This document shows, piece after piece, positions 30,515 to 38,910 of a DNA stretch of 64,000 bases. The position numbers and the translations under genes were made by a program. The notes beneath the pieces were generated by a model. That model was not told where the DNA came from, ran no database searches, and saw only the letters and a program-made list of their open reading frames with translations. Numbering within the stretch: position 1 is the stretch's first letter; every line of letters begins with the position of its first letter. The stretch is from a virus: IMG/VR virus record IMGVR_UViG_3300034782_000062, positions 62,001-126,000 of that record. The stretch is one strand, 5' to 3'.

Positions 30515-30827
30515 ACCCTATGCAGCCATCATGGTCGAGCGAAAAGGCAACACCCTCCGAATCATCCCAGATCAGCTCCACATTCTGAAGCACGACATCT
30601 ACGTCGTAGAGCTGCCAGAGGACATCACCGTGCTGCCGCCTCTTGGAAACGAGCCGGTTCAATCATCCTCAAGATTCTGGATAACCACAGAGACATTCGA
30701 CCCATACCACGCTGTCCTCGACTGGGATGGCGTTCACAAGGAAATTCCACATGAGCGCAAAATCAACAACGAAGGTCAAGGCGACCTTCAAGGGAGAGGT
30801 GTTCACCTTTCTGACGACCAGCTTTGA
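30453..30827 (+). CDS. Small hypothetical protein overlapping both neighbours
   Basis: 124 residues from ATG 30453, behind GAAAGGC. Residues 1-90 look genuine (MTHPLQKHIKSGRLRARRLG ... ILKHDIYVVELPEDITVLPP). The last 25 residues overlap the next gene by 77 bases, which is unusually long. An earlier frameshift of the true stop cannot be excluded. Confidence 0.4.
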   Translation: MTHPLQKHIKSGRLRARRLGRPYAAIMVERKGNTLRIIPDQLHILKHDIYVVELPEDITVLPPLGNEPVQSSSRFWITTETFDPYHAVLDWDGVHKEIPHERKINNEGQGDLQGRGVHLSDDQL

Positions 30828-31167
30828 CATCGACGCGGCGATCGAGCTTTGCAAGGACAAGGAGCCCGAGGAGGCCGGCATCGAGAGCGTCTTCTCGATG
30901 TTCGCCCTAATCGCCATCGACAAGAAGTACGCCGAGAGCGACGAGGTCGATCTTACAAAGCCCATCATCGTCGCGAAGATAACAACACTGAAAGACACCT
31001 CTGAAGAGAAGCCGATGATGATCCCTATTGACGGATGGCACCGGCTCTGGAAGGCACATAAGAAGGGTGTGACCACCCTGCCCGTTTTTGTCCTGGAGGG
31101 ATGGGAAACTGATCTCATCATGAAGTCGCCTAACCGTAAGCGACGGCGGAGGAAGAAGGCCGGATGA
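30751..31167 (+). CDS. ParB/sulfiredoxin-like domain protein
   Basis: 138 residues from ATG 30751. The segment PIDGWHRLWKAHKKGVTTLP (near residue 95) matches the ParB-fold signature of an I-D-G-x-H-R loop followed by a helix and the next strand. The tail is basic (RKRRRRKK). It is the second of four ParB-like proteins in the window. It overlaps the next gene by four bases. A DNA-binding or NTP-binding role is inferred from the fold only. Confidence 0.55.
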   Translation: MSAKSTTKVKATFKGEVFTFLTTSFDIDAAIELCKDKEPEEAGIESVFSMFALIAIDKKYAESDEVDLTKPIIVAKITTLKDTSEEKPMMIPIDGWHRLWKAHKKGVTTLPVFVLEGWETDLIMKSPNRKRRRRKKAG

Positions 31168-31778
31168 GCGATCAAGAAAAAGACCCACTCCATGATTTCA
31201 CCCACCGGAGCGGCCTGAGAGTTCGCGTTCCCAAGTGCTTCAGCCTCTTCAGGCATCCTCCGGACGAACAGGTCATTCAAATTGTAGATGGCGATCGGCG
31301 CGTCAGTTTCAACATCGCCCTGCTCGACGACATCGTCGCCTACATGAAGGCCCTGGCCTGGTATGAAGGCGACGCAATGACACCAGCAAGCCCCGACTGG
31401 CCAGCGTTCGAGTCACTACTCAGAAGCAAGAAAGGTATCGACCTCAAGCCCGAGTGGGAAAACAAGAAAGCAAGGGCACAAGGGGCTTATACATACAACT
31501 GCTCCTGCTCTGAGCGCCCCGAAGGTTGGACTTGGGACCGCAAAACGGATCGCTGGCCCAAGGCAATGAACATCCTGAGGACCCACTTTCCACGCTACGA
31601 CAGGCAAGACACCGCAGCTTACTGGGTCCAGGTCGGCGCCGACTGCGACTGCCTTGTTGCTTTCAACGTTGGCGGCGAGCTGGACAAGGGATATCGCAGA
31701 CTGATCTCGGACCAGATTCGATGGTCCGAACGAAGGGATGGAGGAAGGTCGGATGACAGACGAACAGAAGGCGGCTGA
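31164..31778 (+). CDS. Hypothetical protein
   Basis: 204 residues, ATGA-coupled to the previous gene. Residues 25-75 are beta-alpha; a Cys-rich turn CSCSERPEGWTWDRK and a late GADCDCLVAF could form a metal site. It overlaps the next gene by 26 bases. Confidence 0.5.
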   Translation: MSDQEKDPLHDFTHRSGLRVRVPKCFSLFRHPPDEQVIQIVDGDRRVSFNIALLDDIVAYMKALAWYEGDAMTPASPDWPAFESLLRSKKGIDLKPEWENKKARAQGAYTYNCSCSERPEGWTWDRKTDRWPKAMNILRTHFPRYDRQDTAAYWVQVGADCDCLVAFNVGGELDKGYRRLISDQIRWSERRDGGRSDDRRTEGG

Positions 31779-32241
31779 GGAGACCGTCGAGCAACAAGAG
31801 GCGCCCCCGGCTGTGGAGGTCGGAAACGGCGAAAAAATCACCTATGACCAGCTCGAAGAGTTCTTCATCGAAGAAGGTCAGTGGCTCGAAGGACAGATTG
31901 CCGAGGAGCAGCAGACACACCAATCCTGCCCTCTGTGCTCGGGTCTACCCAACGTCTTCAGGATGCTGATGCAGGCTGCACGCGCCGCACTGGAGAACGC
32001 CGACACCATGATGGAGAAGGGCTACAGCGAGCAGCGGGTCATCGGGCAGCTCCTCCGTGAGAAGGTCTGGTACGAGACGACCAAGGGAGTCATCAATGAG
32101 ATGTTCCAGATCGGTCACAAGCCCGGCGCCATAATGAGCGCCCACCCCGAGCTGGCTATCAGCAAGAGCAAGCGCCGTCAGATCAAGAGCGGCAAGCACA
32201 AGCGCAAGATGGCACGGGAGGCGCGAAGAAAGAACCGCTGA
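31753..32241 (+). CDS. Hypothetical protein
   Basis: 162 residues; ATG 31753 behind GGAGGAAGG. An acidic N-terminus, a SCPLCSGLP knuckle near residue 60, a helical middle, and a strongly basic tail (KSKRRQIKSGKHKRKM). It overlaps the next start by one base. Confidence 0.55.
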   Translation: MTDEQKAAEETVEQQEAPPAVEVGNGEKITYDQLEEFFIEEGQWLEGQIAEEQQTHQSCPLCSGLPNVFRMLMQAARAALENADTMMEKGYSEQRVIGQLLREKVWYETTKGVINEMFQIGHKPGAIMSAHPELAISKSKRRQIKSGKHKRKMAREARRKNR

Positions 32242-32636
32242 TGCAAGACGACGAAAAGGAAAAAACCGCTCTGGAGCTACTCGGAGAGTGGCACCAGCAC
32301 GTCGAAGCCATCGACAGTCTCGAAGACCGTCTACGGGAGATGCGAGAGATGGACGACCCGTGCCTCATCTGCATGGAGGCCATCGCCATGGTTATCTCTA
32401 CCAACCGCGTCCTGAAGGAGTCCATGGACTCCATCGCCAAGCAAATCTCCTCTGGGGGCGCAGACCTCGAAGGCATGACCTTCATGATGAACCTGTACAA
32501 CCAGTGGCACACCATTGCGAGCGCCTGCGTCATGAGGATGGCTCACGCGGGGCACAGAGAAATTGAAGCGGCCCAGGTCGTCCGTGCCGATGGCTGCATC
32601 AAAGAAACTTTCAACCGAACAATCACGGACTCATAA
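32241..32636 (+). CDS. Hypothetical helical protein
   Basis: 131 residues; starts in TGATG. Mostly helical (LEDRLREMREMDDPCLICME). CLIC is the only cysteine pair. Probably coupled to the previous gene. No family is recognised. Confidence 0.5.
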   Translation: MQDDEKEKTALELLGEWHQHVEAIDSLEDRLREMREMDDPCLICMEAIAMVISTNRVLKESMDSIAKQISSGGADLEGMTFMMNLYNQWHTIASACVMRMAHAGHREIEAAQVVRADGCIKETFNRTITDS

Positions 32637-32667
32637 ACACAATTCCGAGGAGAACAGGAGAACCACC

Positions 32668-34251
32668 ATGGGTATCAAAGGACTTCAGACCAGGATGGCA
32701 ATCCTGGGTCACATCAAAATCGGGGGTAAGAAGAAGGTCAACCGCCCAGCGGACAAGGGTGGTCCCTACCTGCGACCGGTGAAGTTCGACCACTTCGTCG
32801 TCACCACGACGGACCAGGACGAGCTGGGCTACATCAAGGACGATGTCCTGATGAACAAGCTTATGAGTGACCAGCTCAACATTCTCGTCGCCGAACATAC
32901 CGAGAAAATCTATAACGAGGGCGGCGAGCTGGTGAAGACAGTCCAGACCATCTCCACCGATGAGCTGCGCAAGCAGAACAGCGTGCTGCGCCGCATCCTC
33001 GTCGCGCTCCCCTTCGACGACCCCGACCAGAACCTCGTAACCTCGCTGGCCATCTACGATCGTGAGGGCTGCCGGTGCCGCGGTGATGCCGAGAGCGCCG
33101 ACTGGGTCGATCCTCGCACCGGCGAAGTCTCGAAGGTCAAATGCCCCTGCAACCTCTTCATGGCCAAGCTCCATCCTGATGACGAGCCTGACCAGCGCCC
33201 TGCTCACGAGAAGGGCCTCAAACCCAATCCGAAGAAGGGCGTCACCTGCAAGGCCAATGGCAACCTGCGCGTGATGATCGCCCGCGCCAAGACGCTCGGC
33301 GGAATCCACCAGTTCCGTACAACCTCGATGAACTCCATCACCCAGCTCATGGCTGCCATGAACCAGGTACGGGAAATCACTGGTGGGCTACTGGCCGGCG
33401 TTCCGATGGCGCTGGAGGTCTACCCCAAGAAGGTGAGCCCCGGCCCAAACCAGAAGCCGCAGACCGTCTACGTCGTTACACTGACTCACCGCGCCAGCAT
33501 CAACGACTTCCTCCGTGACGTCGCTGAGCAGACAGCTCTCAGAGAGAGCATGCGCAAGCAGATCGCCGCCAAAGAGATCCTGGAGCTTCCAGCGCCTGGC
33601 ATGGAAAGCCGCTTCGAGCAGGTCGCGATCGGTCAGGAATACTATGGTACCGAAGCCGCTGCCTTCGTCTCCGCGACGGGCGAAGAACTCGCAGCACTCC
33701 CAGAGGTCGTCGCAGATGTGTCCGGGGAGGAGCGGGAGAAGGCTGATGAGCCCAAGAAGAAGACCGGGTCCAAGAAGCAACAGGGCGACGAAAGCGCCGA
33801 GAAGGCCCCTGAGAAGACCGAAGAGCCTGAGCCGACCGAGGAGTCTGGACAGAGCGAAGCGCCTCAGGAGGAGGCTCAGCCGCCTCAGGAGAAGGCTCAG
33901 AGCCCTGATGAGGACCAAGGCAAAAATTCGTCGGGGGACGGCTCTGACAGCAAGGACGACGGAACTGCCGATAGTCCTCAGGATGATCCAGGAGACCAGG
34001 GAGAAAATCCTGAAGACGAAGAAAGAACTCAGCTCCCTGATGTCGACATCGAGCCACCTGAAGGGGCGGATATGTCGAACGCCAGCAAGGACTTGCGCAA
34101 GTCGTTCTTTAAGAAGGCACGCTCGGCTGGATTCACCGACAGTGCAATCCGTGACTGGATGAGTGAGCTGTGGAACATCCAGTCCTCGGCCAAACTCCTC
34201 ACCTGGCAGACGGAGGCGATGATCGCAGCCATCGACGGCCTGAAGAAATAG
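32668..34251 (+). CDS. Gp3-like recombination directionality factor-type protein
   Basis: 527 residues; ATG 32668 behind AACAGGAGAACCACC. The start MGIKGLQTRMAILGHIKIGG, the later cysteine block (CRCRGDAES ... CPCNLF ... GVTCKANGNLRVMI) and the GGIHQFRTTSMNSI segment fit the actinophage Gp3/RDF-like family (phiC31 gp3 is a recombination directionality factor that lets a serine integrase run in reverse). Residues 350-460 are an acidic, low-complexity linker, followed by a C-terminal 60-residue helical domain. No integrase is in this window, so a role other than excision control is possible. Family recognition is from memory. Confidence 0.55.
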   Translation: MGIKGLQTRMAILGHIKIGGKKKVNRPADKGGPYLRPVKFDHFVVTTTDQDELGYIKDDVLMNKLMSDQLNILVAEHTEKIYNEGGELVKTVQTISTDELRKQNSVLRRILVALPFDDPDQNLVTSLAIYDREGCRCRGDAESADWVDPRTGEVSKVKCPCNLFMAKLHPDDEPDQRPAHEKGLKPNPKKGVTCKANGNLRVMIARAKTLGGIHQFRTTSMNSITQLMAAMNQVREITGGLLAGVPMALEVYPKKVSPGPNQKPQTVYVVTLTHRASINDFLRDVAEQTALRESMRKQIAAKEILELPAPGMESRFEQVAIGQEYYGTEAAAFVSATGEELAALPEVVADVSGEEREKADEPKKKTGSKKQQGDESAEKAPEKTEEPEPTEESGQSEAPQEEAQPPQEKAQSPDEDQGKNSSGDGSDSKDDGTADSPQDDPGDQGENPEDEERTQLPDVDIEPPEGADMSNASKDLRKSFFKKARSAGFTDSAIRDWMSELWNIQSSAKLLTWQTEAMIAAIDGLKK

Positions 34252-34264
34252 AACGGAGGCCCCA

Positions 34265-34921
34265 ATGGCAAAAAAGTCCGGTCGTCACAAATCTGTCTAC
34301 CTCCCCGAAGAGCTTGCCAAGAAGCTCGAAGGTCGATCGGATATCAACTTCAGCCGCGTCTGTCGCGCTGCCCTGGAGCAAGCGTGCAGCTCGGACGAAG
34401 AACGTGAGACATCCGAAGCGGCTGCTCTCGCCAGCCTCTCCAAGGCTGAAGATGAGCTTCGCACCATCCGATCTGCAATGGAAGGCATCGCTCGGCGAGC
34501 CGCCAGGCAGGCAGGAATGGTCGTCCTCACCGGAGACGAGGCAGAAACCTACAACAGCATCCTCGAAACGGGGATCAATGCCTTCGTCCTCAAGACGAAA
34601 AAAGAGGGAGTGGAGGAATACAAGGAGGAAATCCAGAAAAAGAAACGAGCAACCATCAAGAAAACCCAGAGCAAAGCTGCGCGCCTCGCCAGACATAAAG
34701 ACGTTGATGACACTTCGGACCCAGACGCAGTCCAAAGGACGCATGAGCTGACGGAAGAGGTCATGGCGGACCCGTCATCGAACTGTGTCGACTGTGGTGA
34801 CGCCGCAGACGTTCACTGTAAAAACTGCGGCAAGCCGCTATGTTGGAGCTGCTGGACTGGCGACTCCCCAGACGAGGGGCTTACTGCTGTGCAGCTCTGC
34901 TCCAACTGCCTGGGTGCGTAA
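34265..34921 (+). CDS. Ribbon-helix-helix / zinc-finger fusion protein
   Basis: 218 residues; ATG behind ACGGAGGCCCCA. Residues 5-40 (HKSVYLPEELAKKLEGRSDI ... VCRAALEQA) look like a ribbon-helix-helix DNA-binding unit. A long charged helix follows (EEYKEEIQKKKRATIKKTQS). The C-terminus is a double zinc knuckle (CVDCGDAADVHCKNCGKPLC ... LCSNC), similar to B-box/zf-like modules. This looks like a DNA-binding adaptor or regulator. Confidence 0.6.
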   Translation: MAKKSGRHKSVYLPEELAKKLEGRSDINFSRVCRAALEQACSSDEERETSEAAALASLSKAEDELRTIRSAMEGIARRAARQAGMVVLTGDEAETYNSILETGINAFVLKTKKEGVEEYKEEIQKKKRATIKKTQSKAARLARHKDVDDTSDPDAVQRTHELTEEVMADPSSNCVDCGDAADVHCKNCGKPLCWSCWTGDSPDEGLTAVQLCSNCLGA

Positions 34922-34929
34922 CAACCTTG

Positions 34930-34974
34930 GGCGCGGTAGGCATCTCGCAACGCCTACCGCGCCCCCACCTTTTC
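34930..34974. terminator. Bidirectional intrinsic terminator between convergent genes
   Basis: A perfect 13-bp stem GGGCGCGGTAGGC/GCCTACCGCGCCC around ATCTCGCAAC, followed by CCACCTTTT. It separates the plus-strand group ending at 34921 from the minus-strand group ending at 35012. Confidence 0.75.
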
Positions 34975-35011
34975 CCATCCCGAATCATTTCACTCGGAGC
35001 GGCCGGTTGAT

Positions 35012-37726
35012 TCAGGAAGAATCCGGCGCCCCGGGATCTTCATCATCTGGAGGACTCGGCCCTCCATCACCTGAGGCAGCTTGGTGCGCCTCCTTGTAGT
35101 CTTTGTAGAACTTGTCGAAAAACTCTTTCTCAGGATATTGCGGCGTCGTACCGCCACCAGCGAACGGGTCTGGCATGTTATCGACCAGCGAGTCAGCATA
35201 CTCGTCTAGATCGAAGTCCATTTCATTCACTGGTTTTTCGTGCTCCTCCTGTGGAGGAGGTGTCTTCTCCTCATCGACATGGGCTGGCAGGAGAGACTCG
35301 ACTTCAGGCTGCGCCTGGGCCGTCTCCTCGGCATCGTCTTCGTAGTGCTCGTCATCGTCGATACCAGGCTCACGAGTAGCGGCCTTGAGCTGATCGAGAA
35401 CCTCGACTACTTTCTCAGAGTCTCCCCATATACGGATGTTTCGACGACCGTACTTGACCATCTGAGGGACGATTCCTCGCATCTCCTCCAGGTACTGCTG
35501 ACGGACTCCGGGATATACCCCCTGGGCACGAACCACGGCGACCATGTGAACCATGCTCTCGTAGCTGGTAAAGAACTCCTGGTCGGACTTGATACCTCCG
35601 ACCTCCCACCAATTCACGAACTGATGATGTCGGTTGATAAACGCCGAGAAGGCATCGGTCCACCCACCGACAGCCTTGAAGATCTTATGGATGGAGCTGT
35701 AGATGTCGTTCCGATTGACGTCAGGCTGATGCATCACCTTGTTGATGACGCCTGGCATCTCCAGGTAGATATTCAGTTTCATCGCCGAGAAGATGACAAT
35801 CCTTTGTGGCTTTTCTCTTGGCTTCGATGGTCTAATTCGGAACAGCGCCTGAAGTAGCTCCTTCTCCTGACGAGCCTCCTTGTGTACCCGAACCCTATCG
35901 TCGACCGGAGTAAATCCAGGCTTCTTCGTATCCCAATTGAGCGGCTCTTCACCAGCGAAGACAGCGTTACAGAAGTTGCGCTCGGCGATGACGTTTGAGA
36001 AAGGCGACCCCACGATGACGATTGCGTCATAGTCGCCGTAAGAGTCGTCACCACGGTCCATCCAAAACCACTTGATGACGTAGTTTGTCATCCCGTAGAC
36101 GTCTTTGTTCGCCTTGATCCTCTCTTCGAGCCATTCAGCATAGCGCTTCTGCGTGTAGAACAAGACCTTCATCCCCTTGAGCTGTCTCAGCTCGGGGTCG
36201 ACGTACTGATCGAAAATTTGATCCTTTTTCTTGTCCATCACAGCGCGCGACGTCTTGACATCAGGGTAGCGCTTGACCGTAACGTTCTTTCGCACCTTGC
36301 AATGAACTTCACGGACCTCGACCTCTCGGTTACACACACGGTCAGAAATTTCTTTCTCGCCGTAGGCATCGAGTAGGACAAGTGGGCCACCGTACTTGAT
36401 CCTCCGAACGCTGTCCCAGAAGTAGGTCCATCCCGTCGAGGCATCCCATCGGAGCGACACCTTATAGGCCGTCTCCTTGTCCTCGTTTGATTGGTTGACG
36501 ATGTTGAGAATCTCTGCGGCGACGTCGGGCTCCTTATGGTGCGGTAGGCGTTGAAAACGCCATTCCGGCATGTCGTTGAACTCGCCCTTTTTGACCCCTG
36601 TCTCACACGTCGCCGCCTCATTGAGTAACGGGATAAGATCTACCCCCAGCTCACCTGCGGCCTTCTTAAGGACAAGAGCAAGCGCCTTTCCCCACACGAT
36701 GCTGTTGTCGAATACCTTGCAATCAATCAGCGCCTTGAGCAGCTCAGCACCACCGGGCTCCTTCTTTTCCTTGTCTGCCATCCAGCTCATCGGAGCATTG
36801 GCTAGGTAGCGATACTTATCAGCAACGTTCTGCGCATGACGCAATAATGCCCTGAACTTCACCAGCGCATCGCCGTCAATATCTCGGTCAAGCTCCTCGG
36901 TGTTCCACCCGTATATCTCCCGGAACGCAGGAAGCGGATCCTCGTCGATAAGGACGAAGTCGATCGCCTCCTTCATGATCTCACCTTCACAGATCAGGTT
37001 GCCGAGCATGTGGTGCGTCGTCACGACGATGGGCTGCCATCCCCCATCACCCACCGGCACGAAGCCGGCAGCTCTGTAAATATTCTTGAAATATTCGCAG
37101 GCCCCACCGAATCCAGTCTTTTCTCCGTTATTGTCCTTGTAGTGCGGATAGAACGGGCACCGAGCGCAAACGAAGTGCTGTGCCGGGTAGCCCTTCTCTC
37201 TCGCTTTGCAGATTTTGTCGTAGTTGTGGCAGTTCGCGTGGACCTTGATCTCCTCGATATATCCTTCGTCGTCAAGACGACGACGAACATATCCATCGTG
37301 GCGACCTTCGAGCATGATGACAATGTGACCGTAGCCGTAGAATCCACCCTTCAGCCGCTCATATACCTGCCACGCCATGTTGCGAGTAGTTACGCCAATG
37401 AACGGACGGCGCTGCGTCTTGGCCAAATTTGATGCGAGATGAATACCTCCCTCGGTTTTACCAATCCCAGGGGTCGTAACGAAGAGAACGGGTTTGTCGA
37501 GCTGCTCGTCGGCGAGGCCGACAATCTGGTCATGCAGGTTACTGGAAGCACCTTCAAAGGTTTCATGAAGATTGACGTGCTTGAGCTTGGACGAGCCCTT
37601 TGGCTTCCACTTGTTGGAAGTCTTAGGTTTAACGCCGGATTTTTCGAGCTGTTTTTTAAACTCGCTCGCTATTGCCGCGTAGTTACCACCACCTTGCGGC
37701 ACCGACGATGCGGCGTCCTTGCTCAC
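35012..37726 (-). CDS. Large helicase-like ATPase with cysteine-rich insert
   Basis: 904 residues from a GTG start. Walker A TTPGIGKTEG near residue 87, a cysteine-rich insert (CHNYDKICKAREKGYPAQHF then CARCPFY and GGACEYF, near residues 165-215) and Walker B VLIDEDPL near residue 273 give an SF2-like helicase with a metal or Fe-S insert comparable in position to that of XPD/DinG. The C-terminal third is acidic and proline-rich. It lies 23 bases after an archaeo-eukaryotic primase gene, so the two probably act as helicase and primase in replication. Confidence 0.65.
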   Translation of the reverse strand: MSKDAASSVPQGGGNYAAIASEFKKQLEKSGVKPKTSNKWKPKGSSKLKHVNLHETFEGASSNLHDQIVGLADEQLDKPVLFVTTPGIGKTEGGIHLASNLAKTQRRPFIGVTTRNMAWQVYERLKGGFYGYGHIVIMLEGRHDGYVRRRLDDEGYIEEIKVHANCHNYDKICKAREKGYPAQHFVCARCPFYPHYKDNNGEKTGFGGACEYFKNIYRAAGFVPVGDGGWQPIVVTTHHMLGNLICEGEIMKEAIDFVLIDEDPLPAFREIYGWNTEELDRDIDGDALVKFRALLRHAQNVADKYRYLANAPMSWMADKEKKEPGGAELLKALIDCKVFDNSIVWGKALALVLKKAAGELGVDLIPLLNEAATCETGVKKGEFNDMPEWRFQRLPHHKEPDVAAEILNIVNQSNEDKETAYKVSLRWDASTGWTYFWDSVRRIKYGGPLVLLDAYGEKEISDRVCNREVEVREVHCKVRKNVTVKRYPDVKTSRAVMDKKKDQIFDQYVDPELRQLKGMKVLFYTQKRYAEWLEERIKANKDVYGMTNYVIKWFWMDRGDDSYGDYDAIVIVGSPFSNVIAERNFCNAVFAGEEPLNWDTKKPGFTPVDDRVRVHKEARQEKELLQALFRIRPSKPREKPQRIVIFSAMKLNIYLEMPGVINKVMHQPDVNRNDIYSSIHKIFKAVGGWTDAFSAFINRHHQFVNWWEVGGIKSDQEFFTSYESMVHMVAVVRAQGVYPGVRQQYLEEMRGIVPQMVKYGRRNIRIWGDSEKVVEVLDQLKAATREPGIDDDEHYEDDAEETAQAQPEVESLLPAHVDEEKTPPPQEEHEKPVNEMDFDLDEYADSLVDNMPDPFAGGGTTPQYPEKEFFDKFYKDYKEAHQAASGDGGPSPPDDEDPGAPDSS

Positions 37727-37749
37727 CGAAACCTACCATCCCCAAACAG

Positions 37750-38898
37750 CTACGCCGCGTGGTCAGCTACATCGTTCCCTACAAACCTCGGTATTGAGGC
37801 CGGGGCGCGCGGGCCTCGGCCAAAGTCGTTGCGGAATTTGTTGCAGACACCATCTTCCCCAAGCATAGGGCATCGCCATCCTTCTGAAGCGATGCGCTCA
37901 CACGTAATGGGTCCGCCCATAGTGCGAAGGATGTTTTCGTACTTTTTTTCTGTGGTTTCGTGATTGTAGCGGCCCTTGTCACAAGCAGATATCTTGTGAA
38001 AGAGCGCTCGGCCACCATGAGGGTCGTAGCACGCGAGATTCGCTGCCAACGCGATCCATTCGAAGTACGTGAGCCCACTCTCGCAGGCGTACTGAATGAA
38101 CTCGCAACCGCCAATGATCATGTCGAGGTCACTGGCGTTGCTGTCCTGAAAACTCTCTCTCCCATCGAAGGACCCACCTCGGCTTCTCTTCGCCGGGCTG
38201 TCCTCCAGCACATCCAACCTTCCGATTTCTCCAAGAGCATCAACCACGTCCAGCCGATTTACTGGATCGTAAAGCTCGATCATATCCCACGTCGGCTCGC
38301 CGAGAGGGACGGTATTGAACTGCTGATCGAGCAGCATAGAACCGTTTCGTGTATTCGCCGCTTCCATGTTGAGCGGCATGGCTATCTGGTTACCGATCGA
38401 TCGGCCACCAGGCAGCGTGTCTTGTGTTGGGAAAATTCTATCGAGTGCGCCACCCTCACCAAGGGTCGGCAACTCGCACATCTCTATAAACGCCTCCATG
38501 AAGCGCCTGGCCACCCAGACCTCCATGGGCTTCAAGTCGCCACGAGGGTCGTCAAAGATGATGCGAACGTGAACGCCACGCCCTGACTGGCTGGTGTTGC
38601 ACAGGGGGTCGATCCCGTACTCTCTAAAAGTGTCAGCGAGGGCCTTTGCGTGTTCGAAGGCGTTACCGTGATGACCATCGAAGTCAGCGGCAACCCACTC
38701 GCAGGTTCCGTCAGCCAAGAAGGGATAGGCACCAATCATGATATCGCCCTTCATATGTCGGACGATTACGTCGTTAGTTAGCTTGTACTCGGGAAGGCGC
38801 CGTGGTCTGTAGCTTCCATCAGCGATACGAAAAGCGTATACATCCGGTCGACCACAGAAAAATCTTTTAAAATAGAAGAGCTTCTCTTTCGGAACCAT
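37750..38898 (-). CDS. Archaeo-eukaryotic primase (TOTE type)
   Basis: 382 residues; ATG behind GGGGGAGGGG. FFCGRPDVYAFRIADGSYRP at the N-terminus, the catalytic VAADFDG (D-x-D) near residue 71, the SQSGRGVHVRIIF motif near residue 105 with its histidine, and FPTQDTLPGGRSIGNQIAMP near residue 160 match the AEP primase domain described in TOTE conflict systems. A PriCT-like helical C-terminus follows. AEP primases make RNA or DNA primers. Position with the helicase suggests phage replication rather than conflict. Confidence 0.75.
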   Translation of the reverse strand: MVPKEKLFYFKRFFCGRPDVYAFRIADGSYRPRRLPEYKLTNDVIVRHMKGDIMIGAYPFLADGTCEWVAADFDGHHGNAFEHAKALADTFREYGIDPLCNTSQSGRGVHVRIIFDDPRGDLKPMEVWVARRFMEAFIEMCELPTLGEGGALDRIFPTQDTLPGGRSIGNQIAMPLNMEAANTRNGSMLLDQQFNTVPLGEPTWDMIELYDPVNRLDVVDALGEIGRLDVLEDSPAKRSRGGSFDGRESFQDSNASDLDMIIGGCEFIQYACESGLTYFEWIALAANLACYDPHGGRALFHKISACDKGRYNHETTEKKYENILRTMGGPITCERIASEGWRCPMLGEDGVCNKFRNDFGRGPRAPASIPRFVGNDVADHAA

Positions 38899-38910
38899 CC
38901 CCTCCCCCGT

